Of a DNA stretch of 64,000 nt, positions 38,291 through 46,136 are shown piece after piece. Made by a program: the position numbers and the translations under genes. The DNA is from Prochlorococcus sp. AG-418-I20. GTDB taxonomy: Bacteria > Cyanobacteriota > Cyanobacteriia > PCC-6307 > Cyanobiaceae. The notes beneath the pieces are model-generated. The model did no database searches and was not told the origin of the DNA. It saw only the letters and a list, made by a program, of their open reading frames with translations. Within the stretch, counting starts at the first letter, position 1, and every line of letters begins with the position of its first letter. Location: NCBI GenBank assembly GCA_003214175.1, contig QCLZ01000001.1:1-64000 (forward strand). Reading direction: 5' to 3'.

Positions 38291-38655
38291 ACGAAAGCAT
38301 ATTCGTATTCTTCAATCTCTTCCCAATCATCTGCAGTAAGTTCAAGGCCTTCAAATATTTTTTCTTCACCAATTCCTTCAACCACTACTTTAAGTGATGG
38401 AAATAAAAAATGATTTTCTTCAGCATATTGAGCACTAAATAATCCTTTTTCTCCCCAAAAAAACCTGTCAGTAGTATGTTCATTTCTTCGGACGTTAAAA
38501 ACTGAAGGTGCAGACAAGTTATTTTCAGCTATGAATCTTCTTGCAGCTGTAACTGGTTTATGTTTGCCAGTTTCGATATGATAAATAGGTACATGGGCCA
38601 TTACTCTTTGACCAGCCAATCTTCTTCTGCTGATTCTTTTTCTTTTTTTTGACAT
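38287..38655 (-). CDS. DUF3155-like cyanobacterial protein
   Basis: A 122-residue soluble protein with a very basic N-terminus (MSKKRKRISRRRLAGQR), a central HIETGKHKPVTAARRFIAE and an acidic tail with DDWEEIEEYEY. The pattern fits the cyanobacterial DUF3155 family, function unknown. The basic head suggests nucleic-acid or ribosome contact, which is inference. It has an AGGAG Shine-Dalgarno element about 9 nt before its ATG, stronger than most genes here. Confidence 0.75.
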   Translation of the reverse strand: MSKKRKRISRRRLAGQRVMAHVPIYHIETGKHKPVTAARRFIAENNLSAPSVFNVRRNEHTTDRFFWGEKGLFSAQYAEENHFLFPSLKVVVEGIGEEKIFEGLELTADDWEEIEEYEYAFV

Positions 38656-38742
38656 TGATTGGTACTCCTGAAATTATTAATGAGATTAGTCTTATTAATT
38701 TTTACTAATCTTATATAGGTGATTTTGAATTCACTTCAAATT

Positions 38743-38770
38743 ACATAGAGGACCCATCAACCTCTGATGT
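38743..38770. other. Imperfect hairpin in the 38656-38900 gap
   Basis: ACATAGAGG (38743-38751) and CCTCTGATGT (38761-38770) pair over 9 bp with one bulged G around a 9 nt loop. The 245 bp gap lies between the divergent DUF3155 and histidine-kinase genes and must hold both promoters. A second weak inverted repeat, GATTAGT/ACTAATC, lies at about 38689-38710. I see no open frame there. Confidence 0.35.
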
Positions 38771-38900
38771 AGCTTAAAATATGATCAAAGGTTCATATTT
38801 AAGGCTGACAAAAGACAGCTGCTTATATCTTAATACTTTTTTCATATTTTACAAGTCCTTTTCAAATTTTTTCTATAAATTACTAAAAATTTAATTAATT

Positions 38901-40037
38901 ATGAATCTCTCAAAAAAATTTGAAGAATTAATCATCAAGCAGTTAGAGAGTTTTGGTTGTTCAATGGGAGTGACTCATTTAGTTATGTACCTTGCTTCAG
39001 CTAACCAAGGAACTAAAGCAACTTTTGAAATCATAGGCCAATGGCCACAAATTGATAGAGTTCTAATATCAATAGAAGATGATCCTTCACTAAAAGTTTC
39101 CTCTCCTAATAGAAGATGGTATCCTCTTCAAGAAAACGATATCCTGCTAGGTGTCCTTAGGGTAGAAACTGATTTAAACGGAGGAAATTGGCCACTATCT
39201 CTTGATTCTAGATTAAAAGCGCTTTCATTATCTTTGGCAAAATGTGTTTCTATTGAATTAGAACGTCAAAATAAAATTGAAGAAATCAATTATTTAAAAA
39301 ATCAGGTTAATGTCATAATCCATCAATTAAGGAATCCATTAGCTGCACTTAGGACATATGCAACATTACTTATGAAAAGACTAGGTTCAGATGAAGACTC
39401 TATTGAAATAGTCCAACGAATGATAATTGAGCAAAAACAAATTAATCAATATATGGACTCGTTTGCCCAATTAAATACACCTATTCAACTTCCTCTAGAA
39501 ATTGGAGAAGAAAGGTTATTATTGCCCCCGAATTTAGATAACAAAAAAGAAATAACTGTTCAGAGTTTATTGAAACCAATTTTAGAAAGGGGTAAAGCTA
39601 ATGCGAAATTAGATGATAGAAATTGGACTGAACCTTCTTTTTGGCCTGATTGGACTTTGTCGCCATTAAAGGCAAAATATGCTGTAATTGCCGAAATTGT
39701 GGCTAATTTATTAGAAAATGCATTTAAGTATGCTCAAAAAGATGCTGAGATAGGAATCATCATTACGAGTAAAGGTCTGTGCATATTTGATGAAGGTAAA
39801 AAAATAACCAAAAATGAAAATGAGAAAATTTTTCAAAAAGGTTTTAGAGGATCTGCAGCTAAGAAGAAGGACGGCACTGGTGTGGGACTTTTTTTAGCGA
39901 GGAAATTAGCAAACCAAATTGGAGGAGATTTAAGATTGGTGGAAAATAATTCGATTGATAATACTGAGAAATTAAAAAATCTTAAGAAGAAAAATATTTT
40001 CTATTTAGAACTACCTATAAAAGAATTGCATGCATAA
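38901..40037 (+). CDS. Orphan sensor histidine kinase (Hik2/CSK-like)
   Basis: A 378-residue soluble kinase. Residues 1 to about 125 look GAF-like with no membrane span and contain a Cys at position 20. The H-box is VNVIIHQLRNPLAALRTYAT near residue 145, resembling the chloroplast sensor kinase/Hik2 group, which links photosynthetic redox state to transcription. The ATPase domain has the N-box NLLENAFKYAQ, a degenerate G1 (FDEGKK instead of DxGxG), and G2 GTGVGLFLARKLANQIGG. No response regulator is adjacent. It overlaps the cobS 3' end by 23 bp. Confidence 0.85.
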   Translation: MNLSKKFEELIIKQLESFGCSMGVTHLVMYLASANQGTKATFEIIGQWPQIDRVLISIEDDPSLKVSSPNRRWYPLQENDILLGVLRVETDLNGGNWPLSLDSRLKALSLSLAKCVSIELERQNKIEEINYLKNQVNVIIHQLRNPLAALRTYATLLMKRLGSDEDSIEIVQRMIIEQKQINQYMDSFAQLNTPIQLPLEIGEERLLLPPNLDNKKEITVQSLLKPILERGKANAKLDDRNWTEPSFWPDWTLSPLKAKYAVIAEIVANLLENAFKYAQKDAEIGIIITSKGLCIFDEGKKITKNENEKIFQKGFRGSAAKKKDGTGVGLFLARKLANQIGGDLRLVENNSIDNTEKLKNLKKKNIFYLELPIKELHA

Positions 40038-40755
40038 ACATCATTGCAGTTTCAACTAGTACAACACTTGCACCGCATGCATCTCCATTGAAGCCTCCAA
40101 TTTTATTACCCAATATGTTTGGGATAGAATAGCTTAGAAAAGTACCAATCAAAATAAGAATTAAAACTTTAATTAATATTGCTTGGGATGTAATTGAAAC
40201 TAATTGGTATGCAATGAAAATAAAAAGAAAAATAATGGAGAACAAAGATTCTTTTTTAAATCCTTTCCAGAACTTTTTATGACTAAAAGATTTTTTTTTG
40301 TGACTAATGTATTTGAATTTCTCTATAAAAAATAAATTTGAAAATCTTCCCCAAAATAAGCAAATCGGTAAAACAAAAACAATTTGGTTTTGAATCTTCA
40401 GTAAGCAAGCAATCTGAAGTAAAGTAATAAAAATAATTGATTGAACACCAAAGGAACCAACTCTACTGTCTTTCATAGCTTTTAAACGTTTCTTTTTGAC
40501 GGCAAAAATACCATCAAAAGTATCCATTAAGCCATCGAGATGTAGGCCACCAGTAATTAAATATCCTGATGCCAAACAAATTAATGCAGATGCATAAATA
40601 GACCATGAGTTTGCTCTTAAAAAAGTAAAAATGCAACTCTGTATCGTTCCAATAAAAAATCCTATAGGCGGCGCAAATTGTGCAATATTTCTAAATTCGG
40701 GATTAATAAAAGGTATCTTTGGAAATGTCGTATAGAACATCCAAGACCCTGCCAA
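40015..40755 (-). CDS. cobS: Adenosylcobinamide-GDP ribazoletransferase (cobalamin synthase)
   Basis: Membrane enzyme that joins the lower-ligand nucleotide to adenosylcobinamide-GDP. Motifs GGLHLDGLMDTFDGIFA near residue 70, KDSRVGSFG and GFNGDACGAS are conserved. About five membrane helices. The start used is TTG; an ATG five codons later is possible, and the frame remains open upstream without ATG. Picocyanobacteria make pseudocobalamin (adenine lower ligand), so that is the likely product here (inference). Confidence 0.93.
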   Translation of the reverse strand: MAGSWMFYTTFPKIPFINPEFRNIAQFAPPIGFFIGTIQSCIFTFLRANSWSIYASALICLASGYLITGGLHLDGLMDTFDGIFAVKKKRLKAMKDSRVGSFGVQSIIFITLLQIACLLKIQNQIVFVLPICLFWGRFSNLFFIEKFKYISHKKKSFSHKKFWKGFKKESLFSIIFLFIFIAYQLVSITSQAILIKVLILILIGTFLSYSIPNILGNKIGGFNGDACGASVVLVETAMMFMHAILL

Positions 40756-40855
40756 ATTTTTTATTAAAAATTTTTCGATGAGATAAAAATAGCTTCAATA
40801 TTAAATAATAGGGTAGATTAATAAAAAAGAACCAAAATTATCTTGAAAAGATACC

Positions 40856-41974
40856 GTGTTTGAATTTAAGATTACATCGAATTGCAGTAATACAGAGGCA
40901 AGAACTGGTATATTTCATACTCCAAATGGCCATGTAAATACTCCAAGATTTATGCCTGTGGGGACGCTGGCAACGGTTAAAGGAATTTCATCTAAGCAGT
41001 TAACCGCTACAGGATCAGAAATGATTCTTTCAAATACTTTCCATCTTCATTTACAACCTGGAGAAAAACTTATTAAAGAATCTGGTGGAATACATAAGTT
41101 CATGAATTGGCCTAGGCCTATTCTCACTGATTCAGGTGGATATCAAGTTTTTAGTTTAGCTAAATTAAATAATATTTCTGATAAGGGTGTGGAATTTAAA
41201 AATCCAAGGGATGGTAGTCATGTATTTTTATCACCTGAAAAAGTAATGCATATTCAAATGGATCTTGGCTCTGATGTTGCGATGGCTTTTGATCATTGTC
41301 CACCGCATACAGCTAACGAAAATGATATCGAGGACTCTCTATATCGAACTCATTCATGGTTACAAAAATGTGTTGAGACTCATAAGAAATCAAATCAAGC
41401 ATTATTCGGAATAGTTCAAGGTGGTAAGTATCCTAGATTAAGAGAATATAGTGCACAATTTACAAGATCTTTTGATCTTCCTGGAATAGCGGTTGGAGGT
41501 GTAAGTGTTGGAGAGGAAATCGAAGAAATACATAGTGTAATTAATTACGTCACAAAATTCTTACCAATAAATAAACCAAGATATTTAATGGGAATTGGCT
41601 CTTTAAGAGAAATTTCTTTAGCTGTTGCCAAAGGATTCGATATGTTTGATTGTGTTTTGCCTACAAGATTAGGAAGACATGGGACTGCATTCTTTAATGA
41701 TGAAAGATTGAATTTGCGAAATGCTCGATTTAGAGATGACTTTTCTCCGATTGACAAAACTTGTAAATGCGAAACCTGTCAGTTCTATTCTCGTGCATAT
41801 TTGCATCATCTTATTAGAAATGATGAAATATTAGGCCTCACATTAATTAGTTTGCATAATATTGCTCATTTAATAAGATTTACCAATGCAATTTCTAATG
41901 CAATTAAAGATAATTGTTTTACAATTGATTTCGCTCCTTGGAAAACATCCTCTATTGCTCACCATACGTGGTAA
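40856..41974 (+). CDS. tgt: tRNA-guanine transglycosylase
   Basis: Exchanges guanine 34 for a queuine precursor in GUN-anticodon tRNAs. The catalytic Asp sites are in [13 protein letters not shown] and [14 protein letters not shown], with [13 protein letters not shown] and [11 protein letters not shown] between. The zinc site is [17 protein letters not shown]. The start is GTG at 40856. Length of 372 residues is normal. psbK follows 32 bp later on the same strand. Confidence 0.97.
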   Translation: MFEFKITSNCSNTEARTGIFHTPNGHVNTPRFMPVGTLATVKGISSKQLTATGSEMILSNTFHLHLQPGEKLIKESGGIHKFMNWPRPILTDSGGYQVFSLAKLNNISDKGVEFKNPRDGSHVFLSPEKVMHIQMDLGSDVAMAFDHCPPHTANENDIEDSLYRTHSWLQKCVETHKKSNQALFGIVQGGKYPRLREYSAQFTRSFDLPGIAVGGVSVGEEIEEIHSVINYVTKFLPINKPRYLMGIGSLREISLAVAKGFDMFDCVLPTRLGRHGTAFFNDERLNLRNARFRDDFSPIDKTCKCETCQFYSRAYLHHLIRNDEILGLTLISLHNIAHLIRFTNAISNAIKDNCFTIDFAPWKTSSIAHHTW

Positions 41975-42006
41975 CGTCATATCATAATTAATTAAATTAT
42001 CAAAAG

Positions 42007-42147
42007 GTGCTCATTCTATTTAATACATTCGCTGAATTGCCTGAGGCTTACAAGGCTTTTGCTCCAACTGTTGATGTCCTTCCACTAATTCCTTTATTTT
42101 TCTTTTTATTGGTATTTGTTTGGCAAGCTGCAGTTGGATTTAAATAA
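42007..42147 (+). CDS. psbK: Photosystem II protein PsbK
   Basis: A 46-residue subunit whose translation, from a GTG start, includes [20 protein letters not shown] and [10 protein letters not shown], the hallmark PsbK C-terminus with one membrane helix. The mature protein starts at the K in YKAFAP after cleavage. The frame upstream of the GTG closes at a TAA after only five more codons, so GTG is the sole start. It binds near CP43. Confidence 0.95.
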
Positions 42148-42172
42148 ATTCTTTTCGTTTAGATAATTAGTC

Positions 42173-43177
42173 TTAGAAGGGATTTTCAAGTAAAATCGCA
42201 TCTCCAGAATTTTCTACAGCACTCTCTATAAAATCTGCTATTTTTAAAGCTCTTGAGGCTTGCTCACCATCTACTTCAGGTGTTTCTTTGCCTTGAACGC
42301 ATTTAAGAAAGTGTTCCAACTCGGCATAAAGTGGCTCAATGGAAGTTGTGCTAACTTCTTCGACATACCCATCATTTCTATAAACTAATTCGCCGTGCTC
42401 AGCTGTGTATGATTCATGAGACTTGCGATGGATTTGGAGAGAGTGGTTTAAGAAATCAGTTTCTACTAGCCCTTTTTGGCAGTGAGCGCTTAAGCTTCTA
42501 ATTTTTTTATGACTCATTTTGCTGGCAGTTAAGCTGGCAATAACATTATTTTTAAAAACTAAAGTAGCATTCACATAATCTATTAATCCTTCACTATTTC
42601 TGCCCCCAACTGCGGCTAATTTTAGTATTTTTGAGTTTACAAGCTCTAATACAAGATCAATGTCATGAATCATTAAATCCATCACTACAGAAACATCATT
42701 TGCTCTATCGGCATGAGGGCTATGCCTTCTTGCTTCTAGAACGACAATTTCTTCATTATCTACTATTTTATTTAGTTCTCTAAAAGCTGGATTAAATCTT
42801 TCAATATGTCCTACTTGTAATAGACAATTACTTGCATTAGCTGCCTCTATTAAAGATTTTGCCTCTAACTCATTAGCTGCAATTGGCTTTTCAATTAGAA
42901 CATTGATCCCTTTCTTAAGACAATCTAGACCTACTTTTTGATGAAGTAGTGTTGGGACGGCTATACAAATAGCATCAACTTTCGGAATTAAGTCATTATA
43001 ATCTTTGAACCATTCACATTGAAATTGCTCAATAGCTAACTTGCCTCTCTCTTCATTTGGATCTGCAACTCCGATGAGATTTGCATCTTTGAGTAAACTG
43101 AGAACTCGAGCATGATGCCATCCCATATTCCCAATACCTATGACTCCAACCTTTACGGGAGATGAGGTTGGTTGCAT
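42173..43177 (-). CDS. Gfo/Idh/MocA family oxidoreductase
   Basis: NAD(P)-dependent dehydrogenase, 334 residues. The Rossmann start is VGVIGIGNMGWHHARVL, the EKPIA motif carries the catalytic Lys near residue 96, and GHIERFNPAF is typical of the C-terminal domain of inositol or UDP-sugar dehydrogenases. The substrate cannot be named; the WHHARV and HIERFNP pattern resembles UDP-N-acetylglucosamine 3-dehydrogenases (suggestion only). It lies 50 bp downstream of the CNNM gene on the same strand. Confidence 0.88.
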   Translation of the reverse strand: MQPTSSPVKVGVIGIGNMGWHHARVLSLLKDANLIGVADPNEERGKLAIEQFQCEWFKDYNDLIPKVDAICIAVPTLLHQKVGLDCLKKGINVLIEKPIAANELEAKSLIEAANASNCLLQVGHIERFNPAFRELNKIVDNEEIVVLEARRHSPHADRANDVSVVMDLMIHDIDLVLELVNSKILKLAAVGGRNSEGLIDYVNATLVFKNNVIASLTASKMSHKKIRSLSAHCQKGLVETDFLNHSLQIHRKSHESYTAEHGELVYRNDGYVEEVSTTSIEPLYAELEHFLKCVQGKETPEVDGEQASRALKIADFIESAVENSGDAILLENPF

Positions 43178-43227
43178 AACTTTAAATTGATATATTATGT
43201 ATCATTATCCTCTATGGGCGGCCAAAT

Positions 43228-44496
43228 TTAGCTTTTAGGGAGAATTATTTTAACACGATCAATTTTAGGACCTGACATAGAAATGATTTCAAATTTAATG
43301 TTATCAAAATCTAAGACATCACCAATTTTTGGGACCATTTGAAATTTTTCTAGTAGAAATCCAGCAAGCGTATGGTAGTCTGCACCTTCAGGAATAAAGC
43401 ATTTCAACTTTTTATTGATATCAATAATTTCTGATTTTCCAGCTATTGACCATTTTTTAGAGAAATTATCTAACATTTTCATATCTGTATAAATTCTACT
43501 ACTGAGCATTTCCTCTCCAACTATTTCTCCATTTAGATCAGCTGCAGTAATAAGACCCTCTGTTCCACCGTGTTCATCAACCACTAATAGGAAAGGATTA
43601 TATTCTCTGACTATTGGTAATATTTCCGCTAATGAACTTGTTTCTATTATTTTTGTCACTGGTAAAAGGAAGGGCTCCAATAATGTATCGGCTGCCATTT
43701 CGCCCTTTGATATTGGCTTAGCTAAATAACGCAAATCTAATACACCTAATACATCATCTAGAGACTCATCAATAACAAAGAAGCGTGCATGTCGAGTTTT
43801 ATCTACTTGTTTCATAAGCTCTGAAAAGGTTATGTTTTTTGGCAAAGTTACCATTTCAGATCTTGGAATCATTACTTCTTTTACCTGTGTATCTTTTAAA
43901 GCAAAAACTCCTTCAAGAATATTCTTCTCATCTGGCTTTAAACCTGTAACATTATCTGTTTCTATAAGAGTTTCTAATTCGCTTGCGGATAAACCAGAAT
44001 TCAGAGAATCCCATTTATTATTTAAATTGAATAAACCTAAACAGGCGCTGGCAAAGAATTCGATTATCGTAACTATTGGTTGCATACCTTTTCTTACCGC
44101 ATCGAATATCGTGGTTAACCTTAATGCAGCAGATTCTGGATTGTTAATTACTAGGGCCTTAGGAATAAGTCCAGAGATAAGAGTAACAACTAAAACTACA
44201 AATAAAAATAACAGAAGATCATAAAATCTATTTGGCAATAGATTGCCTTCCCAATAATCATTTGCAACACTATTGCTGAGCCATCCAATTGCAATCAATG
44301 AAATTGTTACTCCAAATTGAGAAGCAATTAAGGAGGATCTAAATCGTTTTTGAATTTTTAGAATTGAAAATGCTCCTTTCTTTTTTTCTTCTATTAAGCT
44401 TAAAACTTTGCTTGGCCTTATTAATAAAAAAGAGAGTTCACTAGCCGCGAAAAAAGCTGGGAAAAATAAAAGAAATAACAGTAGAGTTATTTTCAT
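43228..44496 (-). CDS. CNNM/CorC-type transporter (DUF21, CBS pair)
   Basis: A 422-residue membrane protein with an N-terminal DUF21 domain of about four helices (FAASELSFLLIRPSKV; SQFGVTISLIAIGWL; LISGLIPKALVINNPES), then a CBS pair beginning VKEVMIPRSEMVTLP and a C-terminal CorC_HlyC domain (VDEHGGTEGLITAADL). Such proteins are linked to magnesium or cobalt efflux in bacteria; older annotations call them hemolysins. A tRNA gene lies 18 bp upstream on the same strand. Confidence 0.9.
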   Translation of the reverse strand: MKITLLLFLLFFPAFFAASELSFLLIRPSKVLSLIEEKKKGAFSILKIQKRFRSSLIASQFGVTISLIAIGWLSNSVANDYWEGNLLPNRFYDLLLFLFVVLVVTLISGLIPKALVINNPESAALRLTTIFDAVRKGMQPIVTIIEFFASACLGLFNLNNKWDSLNSGLSASELETLIETDNVTGLKPDEKNILEGVFALKDTQVKEVMIPRSEMVTLPKNITFSELMKQVDKTRHARFFVIDESLDDVLGVLDLRYLAKPISKGEMAADTLLEPFLLPVTKIIETSSLAEILPIVREYNPFLLVVDEHGGTEGLITAADLNGEIVGEEMLSSRIYTDMKMLDNFSKKWSIAGKSEIIDINKKLKCFIPEGADYHTLAGFLLEKFQMVPKIGDVLDFDNIKFEIISMSGPKIDRVKIILPKS

Positions 44497-44514
44497 TCAA
44501 TGATAAATGAATAA

Positions 44515-44587
44515 TGGGGGTGGCGAGGATCGAACTCGCCTAAGCCAAATTATGAGTTTGGTGCATTCACCAGATTGCTACACCCCC
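44515..44587 (-). tRNA. tRNA with CAT anticodon (elongator Met or Ile2)
   Basis: On the minus strand GGGGGTG pairs with CACCCCC, the discriminator is A, CCA is not encoded. The anticodon stem CCAAA/TTTGG encloses CTCATAA. An initiator is excluded by the paired first base and the lack of three G-C pairs in the anticodon stem. Elongator Met and lysidine-modified Ile2 cannot be separated by anticodon alone; the CCAAACTCATAATTTGG arm resembles plastid tRNA-Ile(CAU). Confidence 0.85.
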
Positions 44588-44598
44588 AAGAGAATTCG

Positions 44599-44614
44599 TG
44601 TAATTTTAATTACA
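44599..44614 (+). promoter_or_regulatory. Candidate NtcA site upstream of pyrE
   Basis: TGTAATTTTAATTACA matches the extended NtcA palindrome TGTA-N8-TACA at every fixed position. A TATAAA element at 44633-44638 lies 19-20 nt downstream, near class II spacing, predicting a leader of about 80 nt for pyrE. In an AT-rich genome a chance match is possible. Confidence 0.4.
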
Positions 44615-44728
44615 TTGAATTTCAATATACAATATAAAAATAATATTTCAAAAAACGCCTACTTAGGAAGTTTTTGTGAGATTTCTTTTTTTTCTTCTAA
44701 TCTTTAAACATAAATTTAACTTTTACTA

Positions 44729-45289
44729 ATGGATAATTTTTCTGAAAAGTATGACTTAAACAGAGCAAAATTGTTAAAACAGTTAATTGAAAAATCTTAT
44801 AAAAAAGGAAATTTCACTTTATCTTCTGGGAAAAGAAGCAGTCATTACTTGAACTGTAAACCAGTATCATTAAATGGCGAAGGCCTAAACTTAATAAGTG
44901 ATTTATTTTTAGAGTTAAAAGACTCAAGTTCAAAAGCTGTAGCAGGATTGACATTAGGAGCAGATCCTCTTGTAAGTGGATTAATCGTTAAAGCAGCTTC
45001 CCAAGGCATAGAACTTAATGGTTTAATTATTCGGAAAGAAATTAAAAAATACGGAACCAAAGCTGGAATTGAGGGGCCTATATTAGAAGAAGGAACTTTG
45101 GTAACTGTCTTAGAGGATGTTGTTACAACTGCAGGTTCAGTGATAAAAGCTATAAAAAAATTACGAGAGAATAATTATGTTGTTGAGGAAGTTTTGTCTA
45201 TAGTTGATAGGCAAGAAGGGGGATTAGAAGCCCTTGAAGATGAAAATGTTAAATTAAAGAGTCTTTTTACAATAAAAGACTTTTTATAA
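44729..45289 (+). CDS. pyrE: Orotate phosphoribosyltransferase
   Basis: Makes orotidine monophosphate from orotate and [55 protein letters not shown] and the PRPP loop [16 protein letters not shown] are all present. The 186-residue length is normal. It is followed 10 bp later by ygfZ in the same direction. Confidence 0.96.
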   Translation: MDNFSEKYDLNRAKLLKQLIEKSYKKGNFTLSSGKRSSHYLNCKPVSLNGEGLNLISDLFLELKDSSSKAVAGLTLGADPLVSGLIVKAASQGIELNGLIIRKEIKKYGTKAGIEGPILEEGTLVTVLEDVVTTAGSVIKAIKKLRENNYVVEEVLSIVDRQEGGLEALEDENVKLKSLFTIKDFL

Positions 45290-45299
45290 TTATTTTAAA

Positions 45300-46136
45300 A
45301 TGCAAGATATAAAAAAAAAGTTTTGGCTTGAAAAATTTGATTATTTTTCTATTACTGGAAAAGATGCTAGGAAATTTTTGAATGGAATAACAACTGGTAA
45401 TATTCTTGATTCAGAAAATAAAGTTATCAAAACTTGTTGGTTAACTCCAAATGGAGTTCTAAGGTCATTAATTGAAATTATTTTTTTAGAACGAAGCTTA
45501 GAAGTAATTATCTTGGCGGGCAACACAAATGAAATAATTGATTACTTTAATCAAATTATTTTTCCAGCGGACGATGTAATTCTGAGTGAACCTTCCTTGA
45601 TAAATAGAATTCAGGAAATTGATGAATCTAGTTCATGGAGAACTTACAAGCCTATTTTCTTCAAAACAGAAGATAAAGAATTTGAAATATATAAAAATAA
45701 ATTAAATTTACTAAATCCCAATGATTTAAAACTTTGGAAGATTAATCAGGCAATACCCTCATTTGAAAGGGAAATAAACGGAAAAAATAATCCTCTTGAG
45801 CTTGGATTACAAGATCTTATAGATTTTAATAAAGGTTGTTATTTAGGACAAGAAACAATGTCAAAAATAAAAAATGTTTCTTCTTTGAAACAGGAAATAA
45901 GAATTTGGAAATCAATTGAAACTAATTTCAATTTAGACTTAGAAGATAAAAATTTATATACAAATTCTGCCAAGGATATTTCTGTAGGCAAAATCACTAG
46001 TTTTTTTAAATTAGATTCTCAAATAAAAGGTTTAGCAATAATAAAAAGAAAATATTTAGAGGAAGAAAGTTATTTTTTTTCAGAAACTTTTGGAAAAATT
46101 ATTATAAATAAATCTGTAGGATCAATTTTTCTTTAA
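45300..46136 (+). CDS. ygfZ: YgfZ/GcvT-like folate-binding protein
   Basis: A 278-residue tetrahydrofolate-binding protein of the group that supports assembly or repair of some iron-sulfur enzymes (the COG0354 family, IBA57 in eukaryotes). The diagnostic motif KGCYLGQET lies near residue 180. Only the N-terminal folate-domain features (GKDARKFLNGITTGNI) are otherwise clear; the rest is divergent. It lies directly after pyrE and overlaps the TM0106-type gene tail to tail by 15 bp. Confidence 0.85.
   Translation: MQDIKKKFWLEKFDYFSITGKDARKFLNGITTGNILDSENKVIKTCWLTPNGVLRSLIEIIFLERSLEVIILAGNTNEIIDYFNQIIFPADDVILSEPSLINRIQEIDESSSWRTYKPIFFKTEDKEFEIYKNKLNLLNPNDLKLWKINQAIPSFEREINGKNNPLELGLQDLIDFNKGCYLGQETMSKIKNVSSLKQEIRIWKSIETNFNLDLEDKNLYTNSAKDISVGKITSFFKLDSQIKGLAIIKRKYLEEESYFFSETFGKIIINKSVGSIFL

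Noticed and set aside
43832-44224. 130-codon plus-strand frame opposite the CNNM gene
   Set aside because: No recognisable motif and fully covered by a well-supported gene.
44507-44707. 66-codon plus-strand frame over the CAT tRNA
   Set aside because: Its first part is the antisense of the tRNA gene, so it cannot be a conserved protein.
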